This document shows, in pieces, positions 38,508-46,630 of a DNA stretch of 64,000 bases (the stretch's first letter is position 1; each line of letters begins with the position of its first letter). The DNA is taken from the NCBI RefSeq assembly GCF_001570745.1, contig NZ_BCSG01000019.1, forward strand, positions 33,497-97,496, in the 5' to 3' direction. Under the pieces are notes generated by a model that saw only the letters and a program-made list of their open reading frames with translations, ran no database searches and was not told where the DNA came from. The translations under genes and the position numbers were made by a program. The stretch is from Alicyclobacillus mali NBRC 102425. Its GTDB lineage: Bacteria; Bacillota; Bacilli; Alicyclobacillales; Alicyclobacillaceae.

Positions 38508-38705
38508 TTGTTCAAGCTGTCCCTGCTCTCCGGATCGGCCGACGACTTTGTGCTGGCGTCGAGCTTTGCCAGCCAGTCGTTTCCGCAACCGCTGTCCAAG
38601 GAGGACGAGGCAAAATACTTTGAACTCTGGCGAAAGTACCGTGACAAGCAGGCGCACGACATCCTCGTCGAGCACAACCTCCGCCTGGTCGCTCACGTCG
38701 CCAAG
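38508..38705 (+). CDS. sigK: sigK 5' part: RNA polymerase sigma-K precursor, N-terminal segment (interrupted)
   Basis: The first 66 codons of sigma-K, the late mother-cell sigma factor. TTG 38508 follows GGAGGTGA. After a short pro-region of about 20-25 residues come FPQPLSKEDEAKYFELWRKY and the region 2 start VEHNLRLVAHVAK, very close to B. subtilis sigma-K. At codon 66 the frame leaves sigma-K homology and continues as unrelated sequence, because a 2,444-bp element begins here. Joining to 41147 restores a 243-residue protein, close to the 241 residues known for B. subtilis. Confidence 0.9.
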
Positions 38706-38720
38706 GTGTCGTCGACGCCG
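38690..38720. other. Left attachment junction of the sigK element
   Basis: The shared AAG is at 38703-38705, after sigK codon 65. The element side carries TGTCGTCGAC at 38707-38716, one arm of the proposed attP dyad. Confidence 0.7.
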
Positions 38721-40234
38721 AAACTTGGATCGGCGCGCACGCGTGCCACGAGGGTGAGCACCACCTCGTCTCCCGAAGCGTCGATCTCCACGCGCGACAC
38801 CAGGGCCTCGAGCCACATCCGTCTGAGTTCGACGCCAGCGTCTACCTCGAGCGCCTTCCACAGCTCCTCATGTGCGTTCCATCTGCGCTGTCGCGCGTGA
38901 CACAGTCGACACGCCTCGTCGCGCCCGGCGCGCAGGCGGCGCATCTCCTCGGACATGGCGCGCAGGGCCTCGCTTCGCTCGAGGTGACCGCGCAGATACA
39001 GTTCCCGCGCGCGATCCCGCCGTTCCACAGCCGCACGAAGCTCTCGCCGCAGGCGTGCCGCATCCTCGTCCAGCGGATGGCCTTCGTTCAAATCCCCGGC
39101 GAAATGCGGTCCGAATCCCCACGCCCGCGCGCGCCGCACCAGTTCTCGCCACACCGCCTCCTCCACCTCGCAGGCAGACACGCGCCCGCATGCATACGGG
39201 CAGGACGCTGCGCCCCGCTCCGCCGGTGGCCGCCGAAACTTGCGCACCATCCCGCTCGCCGTCCGACATGCCTCGTGGCGCCACGCGCGTTGACAGTGGG
39301 CGCAAACGAGCTTCCCCGACAAAAACGTATGTCGAGACGCCGAGCCGCGCGGCGCCTCAGAGCGCTTGCGAAGCGCGACCAAGCGCGCGAGCTCAGCATC
39401 CACCACGGCTGGCACAGGCACGCCAATCCATTCGCTGGGATCGCGTACGGACACCACCTGTCGCCCTCGGCCGCGGAGTAGCCCCTTGGAACCGCGCCGT
39501 TCCCGTTTTCGCGTGCGCCGCCGATTGTAATACCAGATGCCTTGGTAAAGTGGGTTGTCGAGAATCCGCGCCACGGTACTCGGGTGCCAGCGCGCTGACC
39601 GGCGCGTCTTTGTCGGTACGCCCATCGCGTCGAGCCGATCCGCGATGGCGCGAAGGCTCATGTGCTCGAACGCGTACCAGCGGTAGATCAGCCGGACAAT
39701 CTCGGCCTCCTCCGGGACGACGGCGTATCGACCGCCCTCGTATCGATAGCCGTAGGGATCGACGCCGGACGGCATCACCTTGCCGTCGCGAACCGCCCTC
39801 AGTTTGCCGGCCAGCGTCCGCCTGCGGATCTGACGCAACTCGTATTCGGCGATGCTCGAGATGACGTGAAACAGAAGCACGGCCTCGTCGGACTCATCCC
39901 AGTTGGGCACGTCCACGAAGTGGAGCTTCACGCCGCAAGCGGACAACTCCCTCACCACGATGGCCTTATCTGCCACGTTGCGCGAAAGGCGGTCAGGGTG
40001 CTTCACAACGACGCGATCGACAAGCCCGCGCCGGACGTCGTCGAGGAGTCGCAGGAGCTCTGGCCGATCCATGTCCTCGCCCGATCCGCCCGCCTCCTCG
40101 TAGATGCGGATGTCGCAGAGAGGCACACCGAGGGCCCCCGCGTACTGCACGCACGCCTCCCGCTGGACATCGAGGCCGTGCCCTGACTGCGCCTGGTGTT
40201 CGGTCGACACGCGCGTGTAGACGGCGGTCCACAT
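38693..40234 (-). CDS. Large serine recombinase (SpoIVCA-like)
   Basis: A 513-residue large serine recombinase. The N-terminal catalytic domain has YTRVSTEHQ (catalytic serine) and HPDRLSRN. A recombinase domain (PYGYRYEGGRYAVVPEEAEI), a zinc ribbon (CAHC ... CPYAC) and a basic coiled-coil region follow. It most likely excises the surrounding element to restore sigK, as SpoIVCA does for skin in B. subtilis. ATG 40234 or GTG 40237 follows GGAGG. Its last three codons and stop (38693-38704) lie in or beyond the junction and come from sigK DNA; the stop is lost on excision. Confidence 0.9.
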   Translation of the reverse strand: MWTAVYTRVSTEHQAQSGHGLDVQREACVQYAGALGVPLCDIRIYEEAGGSGEDMDRPELLRLLDDVRRGLVDRVVVKHPDRLSRNVADKAIVVRELSACGVKLHFVDVPNWDESDEAVLLFHVISSIAEYELRQIRRRTLAGKLRAVRDGKVMPSGVDPYGYRYEGGRYAVVPEEAEIVRLIYRWYAFEHMSLRAIADRLDAMGVPTKTRRSARWHPSTVARILDNPLYQGIWYYNRRRTRKRERRGSKGLLRGRGRQVVSVRDPSEWIGVPVPAVVDAELARLVALRKRSEAPRGSASRHTFLSGKLVCAHCQRAWRHEACRTASGMVRKFRRPPAERGAASCPYACGRVSACEVEEAVWRELVRRARAWGFGPHFAGDLNEGHPLDEDAARLRRELRAAVERRDRARELYLRGHLERSEALRAMSEEMRRLRAGRDEACRLCHARQRRWNAHEELWKALEVDAGVELRRMWLEALVSRVEIDASGDEVVLTLVARVRADPSFGVDDTLAT

Positions 40235-40467
40235 CACGATCCGGCCTCCGCCGTTCTGCCGCCAGCGGATGATTCCGCGCGTTGGTGGGCCAGCGCGACA
40301 GACGTCCGGGCCCAAAGTCGCGCAATCTCGGCGGAACATGGCGCTGTGGCGTCACCCTGCTGCACAAGCCAAATCACGCGAACAGGCCGCTGCACGAAGA
40401 ACACCCCCCATTCGCATGTATGCGAATGGAGAGATGTCCTACGACAGCGGCCTGTCGGAGCGGCGAA
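40235..40467. other. Intergenic region between dedA and the recombinase gene
   Basis: 233 bases that must carry the recombinase promoter. Besides the nested inverted repeat, no good SigA promoter was found on the minus strand. CATACAT (minus strand, inside the inner palindrome) resembles a sigma-E -10, but no matching -35 was seen. Confidence 0.4.
40382..40455. repeat. Concentric nested inverted repeats inside the sigK element
   Basis: The outer arms ACAGGCCGCTG (40382-40392) and CAGCGGCCTGT (40445-40455) and the inner arms CCATTCGCAT (40408-40417) and ATGCGAATGG (40420-40429) share the same centre (40418.5). Both are perfect. It lies between dedA and the recombinase gene; it could be a terminator, an operator or a structured RNA. 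No T-tract follows. Confidence 0.75.
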
Positions 40468-41100
40468 TCAGCGCTCGGCGCGATCTCGTTTCGCATCCGG
40501 GGCCGACCCGTGCAACTTCTTGCGCTCCCACCTGCGAAACGCAAGGAAGAGCGCGACAAGGACGGCGACGAGGATGGCGGCCAGCCACAGGTGATGCTTC
40601 AGGAACGGCCAGTAGCGGGCGACTTCCTCACCAATATACTTTCCGGCAATGATGAAGGCGCCCGACCACACGACGGCGGCGATCGTGTTCACGGTGAAAA
40701 ACTTCGCCGGATGCATGCGGTTGATGCCCGCCAGATACGGCACGATGATGCGCACGCCGGCGATGAACTTGGCGATGAAGATGACGGCCAACTCGTATCG
40801 CTGGAATCGCTCGTTGACCCTGTCGAGCTTCTCGTCCGTGATCCCGACGTACTTGCCGAAGTACAACACCACCGGGCGCCCCAGAAACCAGCCGATCAAA
40901 AACGCCACGGCGGAGCCGACGAGGTTGCCGAGGCACCCCATCAGCCAAAGAGGAACCAGGTGGAACACGCCCTTGGACCACTCGATCCCGGCGAGTGTCA
41001 GCGTCGTCTCAGCAGGAAACGGGAATCCAATGGCCTCGACGAAGATGATGAAAAAGACGCCCGCATAGCCGTAGTGCTGAATGATCTCCTGGAAATGCAC
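40468..41100 (-). CDS. DedA-family membrane protein carried as cargo
   Basis: A 210-residue DedA / VTT-domain membrane protein. Characteristic segments are IIFVEAIGFPFPAETTL near the N-terminus, GWFLGRPVVLYFGKYVGI and AKFIAGVRIIVPYLAGINRM. DedA proteins are linked to lipid carrier recycling, membrane potential and envelope integrity. The chosen start is GTG 41100 with GGAGG seven bases upstream. An in-frame ATG at 41145, two bases inside the right junction, extends the frame. Only about 45 bases of element lie upstream, so any promoter must be antisense in sigK or come from the circular form. Confidence 0.85.
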   Translation of the reverse strand: MHFQEIIQHYGYAGVFFIIFVEAIGFPFPAETTLTLAGIEWSKGVFHLVPLWLMGCLGNLVGSAVAFLIGWFLGRPVVLYFGKYVGITDEKLDRVNERFQRYELAVIFIAKFIAGVRIIVPYLAGINRMHPAKFFTVNTIAAVVWSGAFIIAGKYIGEEVARYWPFLKHHLWLAAILVAVLVALFLAFRRWERKKLHGSAPDAKRDRAER

Positions 41101-41129
41101 GCATTCGCCTCCACGATGGCCCAACCGCA

Positions 41130-41160
41130 GCGATGTCGATGACATGAAGAAGTTTGATAC
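41130..41160. other. Right attachment junction of the sigK element
   Basis: The shared AAG is at 41147-41149, followed by the sigK codon AAG (Lys) and TTT. The element side carries GTCGATGACA at 41135-41144, the second arm of the proposed attP dyad. Confidence 0.7.
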
Positions 41161-41683
41161 GTCCGGGATCGATCAGGACGACCTGATTTCCATCGGCACG
41201 GTCGGCTTGATTAAAGCTGTGGACACGTATCAGCCGTCCAAAGGGACCAAATTCGCGACCTATGCCGCGCGTTGCATCCAAAACGAGATTCTGATGCAAC
41301 TGCGCGCCCAGCGCAAATCGCGCAAGGACGTGTCACTGTACAGCCCCATCGGGACGGATAAGGAAGGCAACGAGATCACCATCGGCGACATCCTCTTCTC
41401 CGAGAGCGACTCGACCGAAGACGAGGTATCCCGCCGGATGGAACTGAACACGATGCGCCAGTTGCTCGACGTCCTCGACGAGCGCGAGCGCAAGGTGATT
41501 GAACTCCGGTTCGGCCTCGCCGACGGGCGCGAGTGGACCCAGAACGAGGTAGCCGACTCGCTCGACATCTCGCGTTCCTACGTGTCCCGGCTGGAAAAGC
41601 GGGCGCTGCTCAAGATGTTTCATCAGTCGCACGTCGCCAAGGAACGCAAGCAGGCCATCCGCGAGGCTCGCCTTCAGCCGTAG
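41147..41683 (+). CDS. sigK: sigK 3' part: sigma-K C-terminal segment (interrupted)
   Basis: 178 codons plus stop. After KKFDTSGIDQDDLISIGTVG it carries the rest of region 2 (YAARCIQNEILMQLRAQRK), region 3 (DVSLYSPIGTDKEGNEI) and region 4 (ISRSYVSRLEKRALLKMF). It continues exactly from codon 65 of the 5' part. It has no start or ribosome site of its own at the junction, so it should be silent until the element is removed. The stop at 41681-41683 precedes a 13-bp inverted repeat. Confidence 0.92.
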   Translation, partial: KKFDTSGIDQDDLISIGTVGLIKAVDTYQPSKGTKFATYAARCIQNEILMQLRAQRKSRKDVSLYSPIGTDKEGNEITIGDILFSESDSTEDEVSRRMELNTMRQLLDVLDERERKVIELRFGLADGREWTQNEVADSLDISRSYVSRLEKRALLKMFHQSHVAKERKQAIREARLQP

Positions 41684-41705
41684 TACCAGCCGTAAAGACG
41701 AGCCG

Positions 41706-41745
41706 CGTGGCCGTCCGGTTCAAGGATTCTGTCCGGACGGCCACG
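41706..41745. terminator. Hairpin between sigK and the HtrA gene
   Basis: CGTGGCCGTCCGG (41706-41718) and CCGGACGGCCACG (41733-41745) form a perfect 13-bp stem. It lies between convergent genes, with the HtrA stop in the loop. It is not followed by a long T-tract, so termination is likely but not certain. Confidence 0.6.
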
Positions 41746-42955
41746 TCCCGAGCGTGACGCGCACGTGCAACGTCTTCCCGCCGCGCAGCACCGTCAGGAC
41801 GACGGTCTGCCCCGGTTCGTCCTGGTTGATGTACTGCGTCAACTGCTCAATACTCGACACGGATTTGCCGTCGATCCCGACGATGATGTCGCCGTTGCCC
41901 TTCAACGCGGCGTACGGATTCGCCGATTCGCTGAGGCTGTTCAGCTTGGCCGCGTTGGAATCCCCGCGCAGCCCCGCCTTTGCCGCAGGGCCTCCTTGCG
42001 TCACTTCTGTCACGTACACGCCCGAAGACACCGGCAGATTCAGCGCCTGCTGCATCAGGCTGTCGATGTCCATGCCCTCAATGCCGAGCCACGCGTGTGC
42101 AACCGGCTTCCCAGCGAGCAACTCCGGCTCGAGCTGAATGAATCGGTCGATGGGGATGGCAAATCCGATGCCGATGGATCCTTCGATCGGACTCTCAATC
42201 AGCGTGTTGATGCCCACCACCTGACCGGCCGCGTTCAGGAGCGGCCCGCCCGAATTGCCCGGGTTAAGCGGCGCATCCGTCTGGATCATTCCGTTCATCA
42301 CGTGCCCGCTCGACTCCGACATCGATCGGTTGAGTCCGCTCACGATGCCCGAGCTCACACTGGACGTGAGTTCGAACGGATTGCCGATAGCTATCACCAA
42401 ATTGCCGGGCTGGAGAGACTTCACCGTTCCGAGCGGCAATGGCTGCAGCGATTTGGGCGCAGGGATGCGCACGATGGCGAGATCGTCGAGCTGATCCGCA
42501 TCGATCACGCGCCCCACAAACTGGCGGTTGTCGCCGGACACCTCGACCGTGGTGGCCGAGCCCACGACGTGCGCGTTGGTCAGGAGATCCCCGTTGTGGT
42601 CGATCAGAAAGCCGGTGCCGATATCCTCTTCCGCATCGCTCGACGTCGGCTTGCCACCGGACACAGCGGTGATGGTGAAGATGCTGTTTTTCACTCGATT
42701 GTAAATCTCGGTCACAATGGTCGTGCCATCAACGCCCGGAATGGGCGTAAGGGTCCCGGATGTGCTCGTGGTGTTGCCCGTTTGAGGAGGAACGTACTCC
42801 ACGGTCGTCTGCGAGCGACCGCGCGTGAGCGCCGCGCCCGTCCAGATGCCGAGGATGTAGAAGACGGCGACGAGCGCAGTCCCGCCCGCGAGCCACACGC
42901 CCCAACGCCTGTTCTCGCTCGGCCAGTCCTCGTACTCCCAACGTCGACGCCGCAT
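41720..42955 (-). CDS. HtrA-like serine protease with PDZ domain
   Basis: A 411-residue membrane-anchored S1C protease for envelope protein quality control. It has an N-terminal basic region, one membrane segment (about 20-42) and a trypsin-like domain with the triad in TNAHVVG, DDLAIV and PGNSGGPLLN. The PDZ domain (about 300-400) holds DIIVGIDGKSVSSIEQL. Two ATGs six bases apart compete (42961 and 42955). The second is better spaced from AAGGAGG. A good SigA-type promoter lies at 42992-43020. Confidence 0.9.
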   Translation of the reverse strand: MRRRRWEYEDWPSENRRWGVWLAGGTALVAVFYILGIWTGAALTRGRSQTTVEYVPPQTGNTTSTSGTLTPIPGVDGTTIVTEIYNRVKNSIFTITAVSGGKPTSSDAEEDIGTGFLIDHNGDLLTNAHVVGSATTVEVSGDNRQFVGRVIDADQLDDLAIVRIPAPKSLQPLPLGTVKSLQPGNLVIAIGNPFELTSSVSSGIVSGLNRSMSESSGHVMNGMIQTDAPLNPGNSGGPLLNAAGQVVGINTLIESPIEGSIGIGFAIPIDRFIQLEPELLAGKPVAHAWLGIEGMDIDSLMQQALNLPVSSGVYVTEVTQGGPAAKAGLRGDSNAAKLNSLSESANPYAALKGNGDIIVGIDGKSVSSIEQLTQYINQDEPGQTVVLTVLRGGKTLHVRVTLGTWPSGQNP

Positions 42956-42991
42956 GCGCATCTCCTCCTTGGCAGGCCTTATCGCTACTCC

Positions 42992-43020
42992 ATTCTAACC
43001 ATCCGCCGCGCGGGCGACAA
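42992..43020 (-). promoter_or_regulatory. SigA-type promoter of the HtrA gene
   Basis: On the minus strand TTGTCG (43015-43020) and TAGAAT (42992-42997) with 17 bases spacing, about 35 bases upstream of the start codon. Confidence 0.65.
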
Positions 43021-43029
43021 ACCGAATCT

Positions 43030-44976
43030 TCAAACGCCCCGTCCTTCGACGGATTGCAGCGACGCCCGCACTGCCACAAGCCGATCCCGTTCGGCCGGAT
43101 CTACCGGTCGCTCAAGGTCTGCGGCCAGGGTCTCAAGCGAAGCGGCGAGATCGCCGTAGAAAGCGGAGAGCGCATCCACCAGGGCGACCTTTGCGCGCTC
43201 GGCCAAGCGCCCTCCGACTTCGTCAAGCTTTCCCTTGACCTGCTCCATGACGGCGGGCATCGCGGCGTCCATCATCGCCGTTTGCCCCCCCTCTTCGAAA
43301 AACTGCTTGGCAGAGCGGAAGTGACGGAAGTGCGGAGCGAGCACGCCGTCATCGAAGGTGATGACCTCGTCCGCCGTGTCGAATTGAAGCGAGACATCCG
43401 GCTCCCGCACCGGGACAGCTTGAACCGGCCATCCATCGGCGAGCCGCGCCGCGTCTTGCGCCGCTGCCTTGGACGCCAGTTGCTCTGCGCGGAGGGCGAA
43501 GGTCCGAAGCTCGATCTCGAGGCGACGGCCCACGGCGTCCGCAAACTCGCGCGCGGCCTCGCGCAGCTTGTCCTGTGCGTTTCCCATGCGGAAGCGGCCA
43601 GGATGAAACGCCTCGCGGAACATGTCTCGGTACGCGAAGCGAACGCGCTCGCCAGCGTGGAACAGAAGCTCCTGCAGCTCCCGCTGAACGGGCGGTACAG
43701 CGCGGACCTGAACCGACTGCGCCGCCTCGTCGACGAGTCTGTGGGCCCGCGCAATTTCCGCCCGCTGCTTCTCGCGCGCGGTCTCATCCGCCGAGATGGC
43801 GAGGGACACCTTTTCAAGGGCCGCTTCGACGTCGCGCAGCAGGGTTTGGCGAGTTCGCTCGACGAGATCGACGGCCAGACGATCCGCCTCGCGCGTGCAG
43901 AAGTCCGCCAGATCCGCCTCGAGCAGGGCGAGGCCGGCCTGTCGCTCCATCTCGGCAACGGCGTCCGCGGTGGGCGCGAAATCGCTGCGACCCAGGCGCG
44001 CGCGGGCGATCTCAAGCGCGGCGTCGTCCTGCGGATCCGCGGCGAGCATCCGAGCCGCGAGCGCGAGTTGCGCCGACACGGGATACAGCCGCGGCTCGCG
44101 CACGCCGAGCCTGCGCTCGTCCTGCTTCACGCGATCCAGCACGGCGTCGAGTTCCTCACGGCTCTCGGCGAGATCGACCGCGTTCACGACCGAAAACAGC
44201 TTGTTGGTTCCCGCGACGTCCTGCACGCCCGACAACTGCAACAGAAACTCGCGATCCGCCTGGCTGAACGCATGCGTGTAGTACATGACGAACACGATGG
44301 CGTCCGCCTCGCGCATGTAATGGAACGCGACGTTCGTGTGGCGGCGGTGGATGGAATCGACGCCGGGCGTATCTACGAAGATGAACCCGCGCCTGCCAAG
44401 CGGCGAATCGGCCCGCACGTCCACCTGACTGACGTACGCCGCGCGCTTCTCATCCGCGGAAAAATCGCGGAGCTCTTCGAGCGAAGCCTCCCACTGGCTG
44501 CCGATGCGGGGCGCCATGTCCGGGTAGCCCTCGGCGAGCGCCTTTAAGAACCGGACGTGCCGCCTCAGGTGAATGGGAAACTTCGCTGGCGAGAGTCCGG
44601 ACGCCAAGCGAATGGCGCCCTCGAGGTCGGAGGCGTTCAGCAAAAGCGCATCCAGGAGTGCGCGCACGTCCTGCCAGAGTTCGTCCCGAGACTTGGCCGT
44701 GATGCGCACGGACGTGCCACCCCCGCCTCCGGGGTGGATGCTCGTGATGGCAGCTGTCGTGGGCTGCGGAGACACGGCGAGCAGCGGCCGCCCGAGGAGC
44801 GCGTTCAGCAGCGACGACTTTCCTGCTGAAAACGCCCCGAACACGGCGATGGTGGTCGCCTTTTGCTCCAGCCGCTCGATGGCGCGCTTCAGTGGCCGCA
44901 GATCGACGCCCTGAAGGCCTTCCACGAGGGCGCCCATCTCGCGCAGGCGCACGAGCGCCTGATCTCGTTCATGCAC
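43030..44976 (-). CDS. Dynamin-like GTPase, second of a pair
   Basis: A 648-residue bacterial dynamin-family GTPase. G motifs are GAFSAGKSSLLNALLG (G1, about 48-63), PTTAAITS (G2), VDTPGVDS (G3) and NAVDL (G4). Helical stalk regions follow. Bacterial dynamins tubulate or fuse membranes and help with membrane stress. GTG 44976 is nine bases after GGGGAGG and overlaps the first dynamin gene by 8 bases. In B. subtilis the two units are fused in one protein (DynA); here they are separate genes. Confidence 0.88.
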   Translation of the reverse strand: MHERDQALVRLREMGALVEGLQGVDLRPLKRAIERLEQKATTIAVFGAFSAGKSSLLNALLGRPLLAVSPQPTTAAITSIHPGGGGGTSVRITAKSRDELWQDVRALLDALLLNASDLEGAIRLASGLSPAKFPIHLRRHVRFLKALAEGYPDMAPRIGSQWEASLEELRDFSADEKRAAYVSQVDVRADSPLGRRGFIFVDTPGVDSIHRRHTNVAFHYMREADAIVFVMYYTHAFSQADREFLLQLSGVQDVAGTNKLFSVVNAVDLAESREELDAVLDRVKQDERRLGVREPRLYPVSAQLALAARMLAADPQDDAALEIARARLGRSDFAPTADAVAEMERQAGLALLEADLADFCTREADRLAVDLVERTRQTLLRDVEAALEKVSLAISADETAREKQRAEIARAHRLVDEAAQSVQVRAVPPVQRELQELLFHAGERVRFAYRDMFREAFHPGRFRMGNAQDKLREAAREFADAVGRRLEIELRTFALRAEQLASKAAAQDAARLADGWPVQAVPVREPDVSLQFDTADEVITFDDGVLAPHFRHFRSAKQFFEEGGQTAMMDAAMPAVMEQVKGKLDEVGGRLAERAKVALVDALSAFYGDLAASLETLAADLERPVDPAERDRLVAVRASLQSVEGRGV

Positions 44977-46474
44977 CGCGCGGCACCTCCCCTTGTGTCA
45001 CCGCCGCAAGGGCGCTCTCGTACCGTTCGCCGAACTCCACGTAGCTTCGCAGCACCTGACACCAGCGCTCGGTGGCGTCCCGCTCGGGCGCACGCGCGCG
45101 CTCCTCCATCTGGAGCCGCTCCTCCACGGCTGCCGCAAGTTCCTCGGCAATTTCTTGGACCTGGGCCCGCATCTCCCGGCGAACGCGGTCCTGCACATCC
45201 CGGACGAACTGGTGACCGTACTCCGCGGCGACGAGCGATCCCGGCTTCACACATGCCTGCACGTACGAAGCGTCCACAGACACGCCGAGGCCTTGGCAGC
45301 GCTCGATGAAACGCTCTTCCGCGCCTGCCTGTAGTCCCAACTCGCGCACCTGTTGTGCCATCTCCGAAGACAGCGGCCGCACGAGAAAATTCTCGACCTT
45401 TTCTTTGAGGTCTGCCACAAACGCCGCCAGCCGGGCCTCGCGCTCCGCCTCGGTCTTCTTCGCCGAACGAAACATGCCCACTTTGAAGTCGTCGCGCAGG
45501 CTGTCGATGTACCGGCGGCCCTTTTCCGCGGTCTCATACGGCGCGATTTGGGCGAGATCGACCGCCCGGAGCCAACCGTCTCGGAGCGCCTCGACGAGCG
45601 CGTTCTGCGCCTGGCGACGTTCCGCCTCCTCGGCCGCGATGGCCTCGGCGCGGCGCTTGGCGTCCCACAGCCACTCGCGGGCCTCGTCCAGGCTCTGGGG
45701 CGCTCGCCCTCCTGCGTCTTCGACTGCCTTGGCGCGCCGGGCCCACTCGGATTCGCAACACGCCGTCACGCCCTCGCGGGCCACCTCCACCAGCCGCCGG
45801 ATCATGGGCTCGCCGTCCATACCGAGCGCGGCCTCCGCGCTCGCGACGAGAAGCGCTCGCAGCTCGTCCAGTTGGCTGTGGGCAGACGGCCGGACCGAGG
45901 TGAAAAACACGCGGGATGATTCGACGCCGTAATCCGCGGCGAGCTCGCGCACGCTCTCGGCGAACGCGTCAAACGGCAGTTCGGCCTCAAGGTGTTTGTC
46001 TACCTGGTGCACGATGAAGAGAAGCGGTTTGTCGCTCTCCGCAAACATCTGGAGCAACTCGAGATTTGCGTCGGCCTCGACGTGCTGGTAGTCGGTGACC
46101 ACGGCGACGAGATCGGCCTGATACAGCGCATTCATGGTGGCTTCCCGGTGGCGATCATCGGTGGAATCGATCCCCGGCGTGTCGAGCAACCGCAACGTGC
46201 CTCCCTGCACCTCCATCTCCACGGCCTCCACGTCGGCGGTGGTCGGATTCGCGCCGGTCTTCAGGCGCGTGCCCGCCAGGGCGCCGACGAGGCTCGATTT
46301 CCCGGCGGAAAACAGGCCGCAGAACGCCGCCGTGTAGGTCGTGAGCGCTCCGCTGTCCGCCAGAATGCTGCGGATACGTTCCGCATATCGAGACGCGCCT
46401 TCTGCCTCGAGCCAGTCGGCCACCGCAAGGAACCGATGCGCGAAGCTGGGCGCAGTCGTGCTCACACTCGACAT
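44969..46474 (-). CDS. Dynamin-like GTPase, first of a pair
   Basis: A 501-residue dynamin-family GTPase. Motifs are CGLFSAGKSSLVGALAG (G1), NPTTADVEAVEME (G2), LDTPGIDSTDD (G3) and VHQVDK (G4, slightly atypical). A helical stalk with strong coiled-coil character follows to the end. ATG 46474 follows GAGAGGAGA; the frame continues far upstream, antisense to another gene, without support. It probably forms hetero-oligomers with the overlapping downstream dynamin (inference from the fused B. subtilis protein). Confidence 0.85.
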   Translation of the reverse strand: MSSVSTTAPSFAHRFLAVADWLEAEGASRYAERIRSILADSGALTTYTAAFCGLFSAGKSSLVGALAGTRLKTGANPTTADVEAVEMEVQGGTLRLLDTPGIDSTDDRHREATMNALYQADLVAVVTDYQHVEADANLELLQMFAESDKPLLFIVHQVDKHLEAELPFDAFAESVRELAADYGVESSRVFFTSVRPSAHSQLDELRALLVASAEAALGMDGEPMIRRLVEVAREGVTACCESEWARRAKAVEDAGGRAPQSLDEAREWLWDAKRRAEAIAAEEAERRQAQNALVEALRDGWLRAVDLAQIAPYETAEKGRRYIDSLRDDFKVGMFRSAKKTEAEREARLAAFVADLKEKVENFLVRPLSSEMAQQVRELGLQAGAEERFIERCQGLGVSVDASYVQACVKPGSLVAAEYGHQFVRDVQDRVRREMRAQVQEIAEELAAAVEERLQMEERARAPERDATERWCQVLRSYVEFGERYESALAAVTQGEVPRGA

Positions 46475-46630
46475 CGCGGTTCTCCTCTCTCGCTGATGTT
46501 CTCCAACCATGATACGTGAATTTGCCGCCATCTGCACAATCTCGGCGGCTGCTTGCCCGCCCCCGGTAAACGCCGCGATCGCGCCACGTCCCGACGGAAT
46601 AGGATCGGATGACCGCGGGAGGTGATCGAC

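Larger units (their letters stand above)
38703..41146. mobile_element. Compact sigK-intervening (skin-like) element, 2,444 bp
   Basis: Inserted in frame-disrupting fashion inside sigK between codons 65 and 66. It carries a large serine recombinase and a DedA-family gene, both on the minus strand, plus a nested inverted repeat between them. Both junctions share AAG; excision between the two AA dinucleotides gives a continuous sigK. The circularised ends make a 26-bp dyad with 9 of 10 arm bases paired, centred on AA. No phage structural, regulatory or replication genes are present, so maintenance is presumably by vertical inheritance as a developmental switch. Excision is inferred, not observed. 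Confidence 0.88.

Noticed and set aside
38706..38900. Extension of the sigK 5' frame into the element
   Set aside because: Sequence after codon 66 is unrelated to sigma factors and antisense to the recombinase. It is read-through of an interrupted gene, not a separate protein.
40382..40455. Nested inverted repeats as the ends of an insertion sequence
   Set aside because: The arms are only about 50 bases apart, enclose no transposase and are not flanked by target duplications.
40282..41142. 286-codon plus-strand frame within the element
   Set aside because: Antisense to dedA; basic and acidic repeats only.
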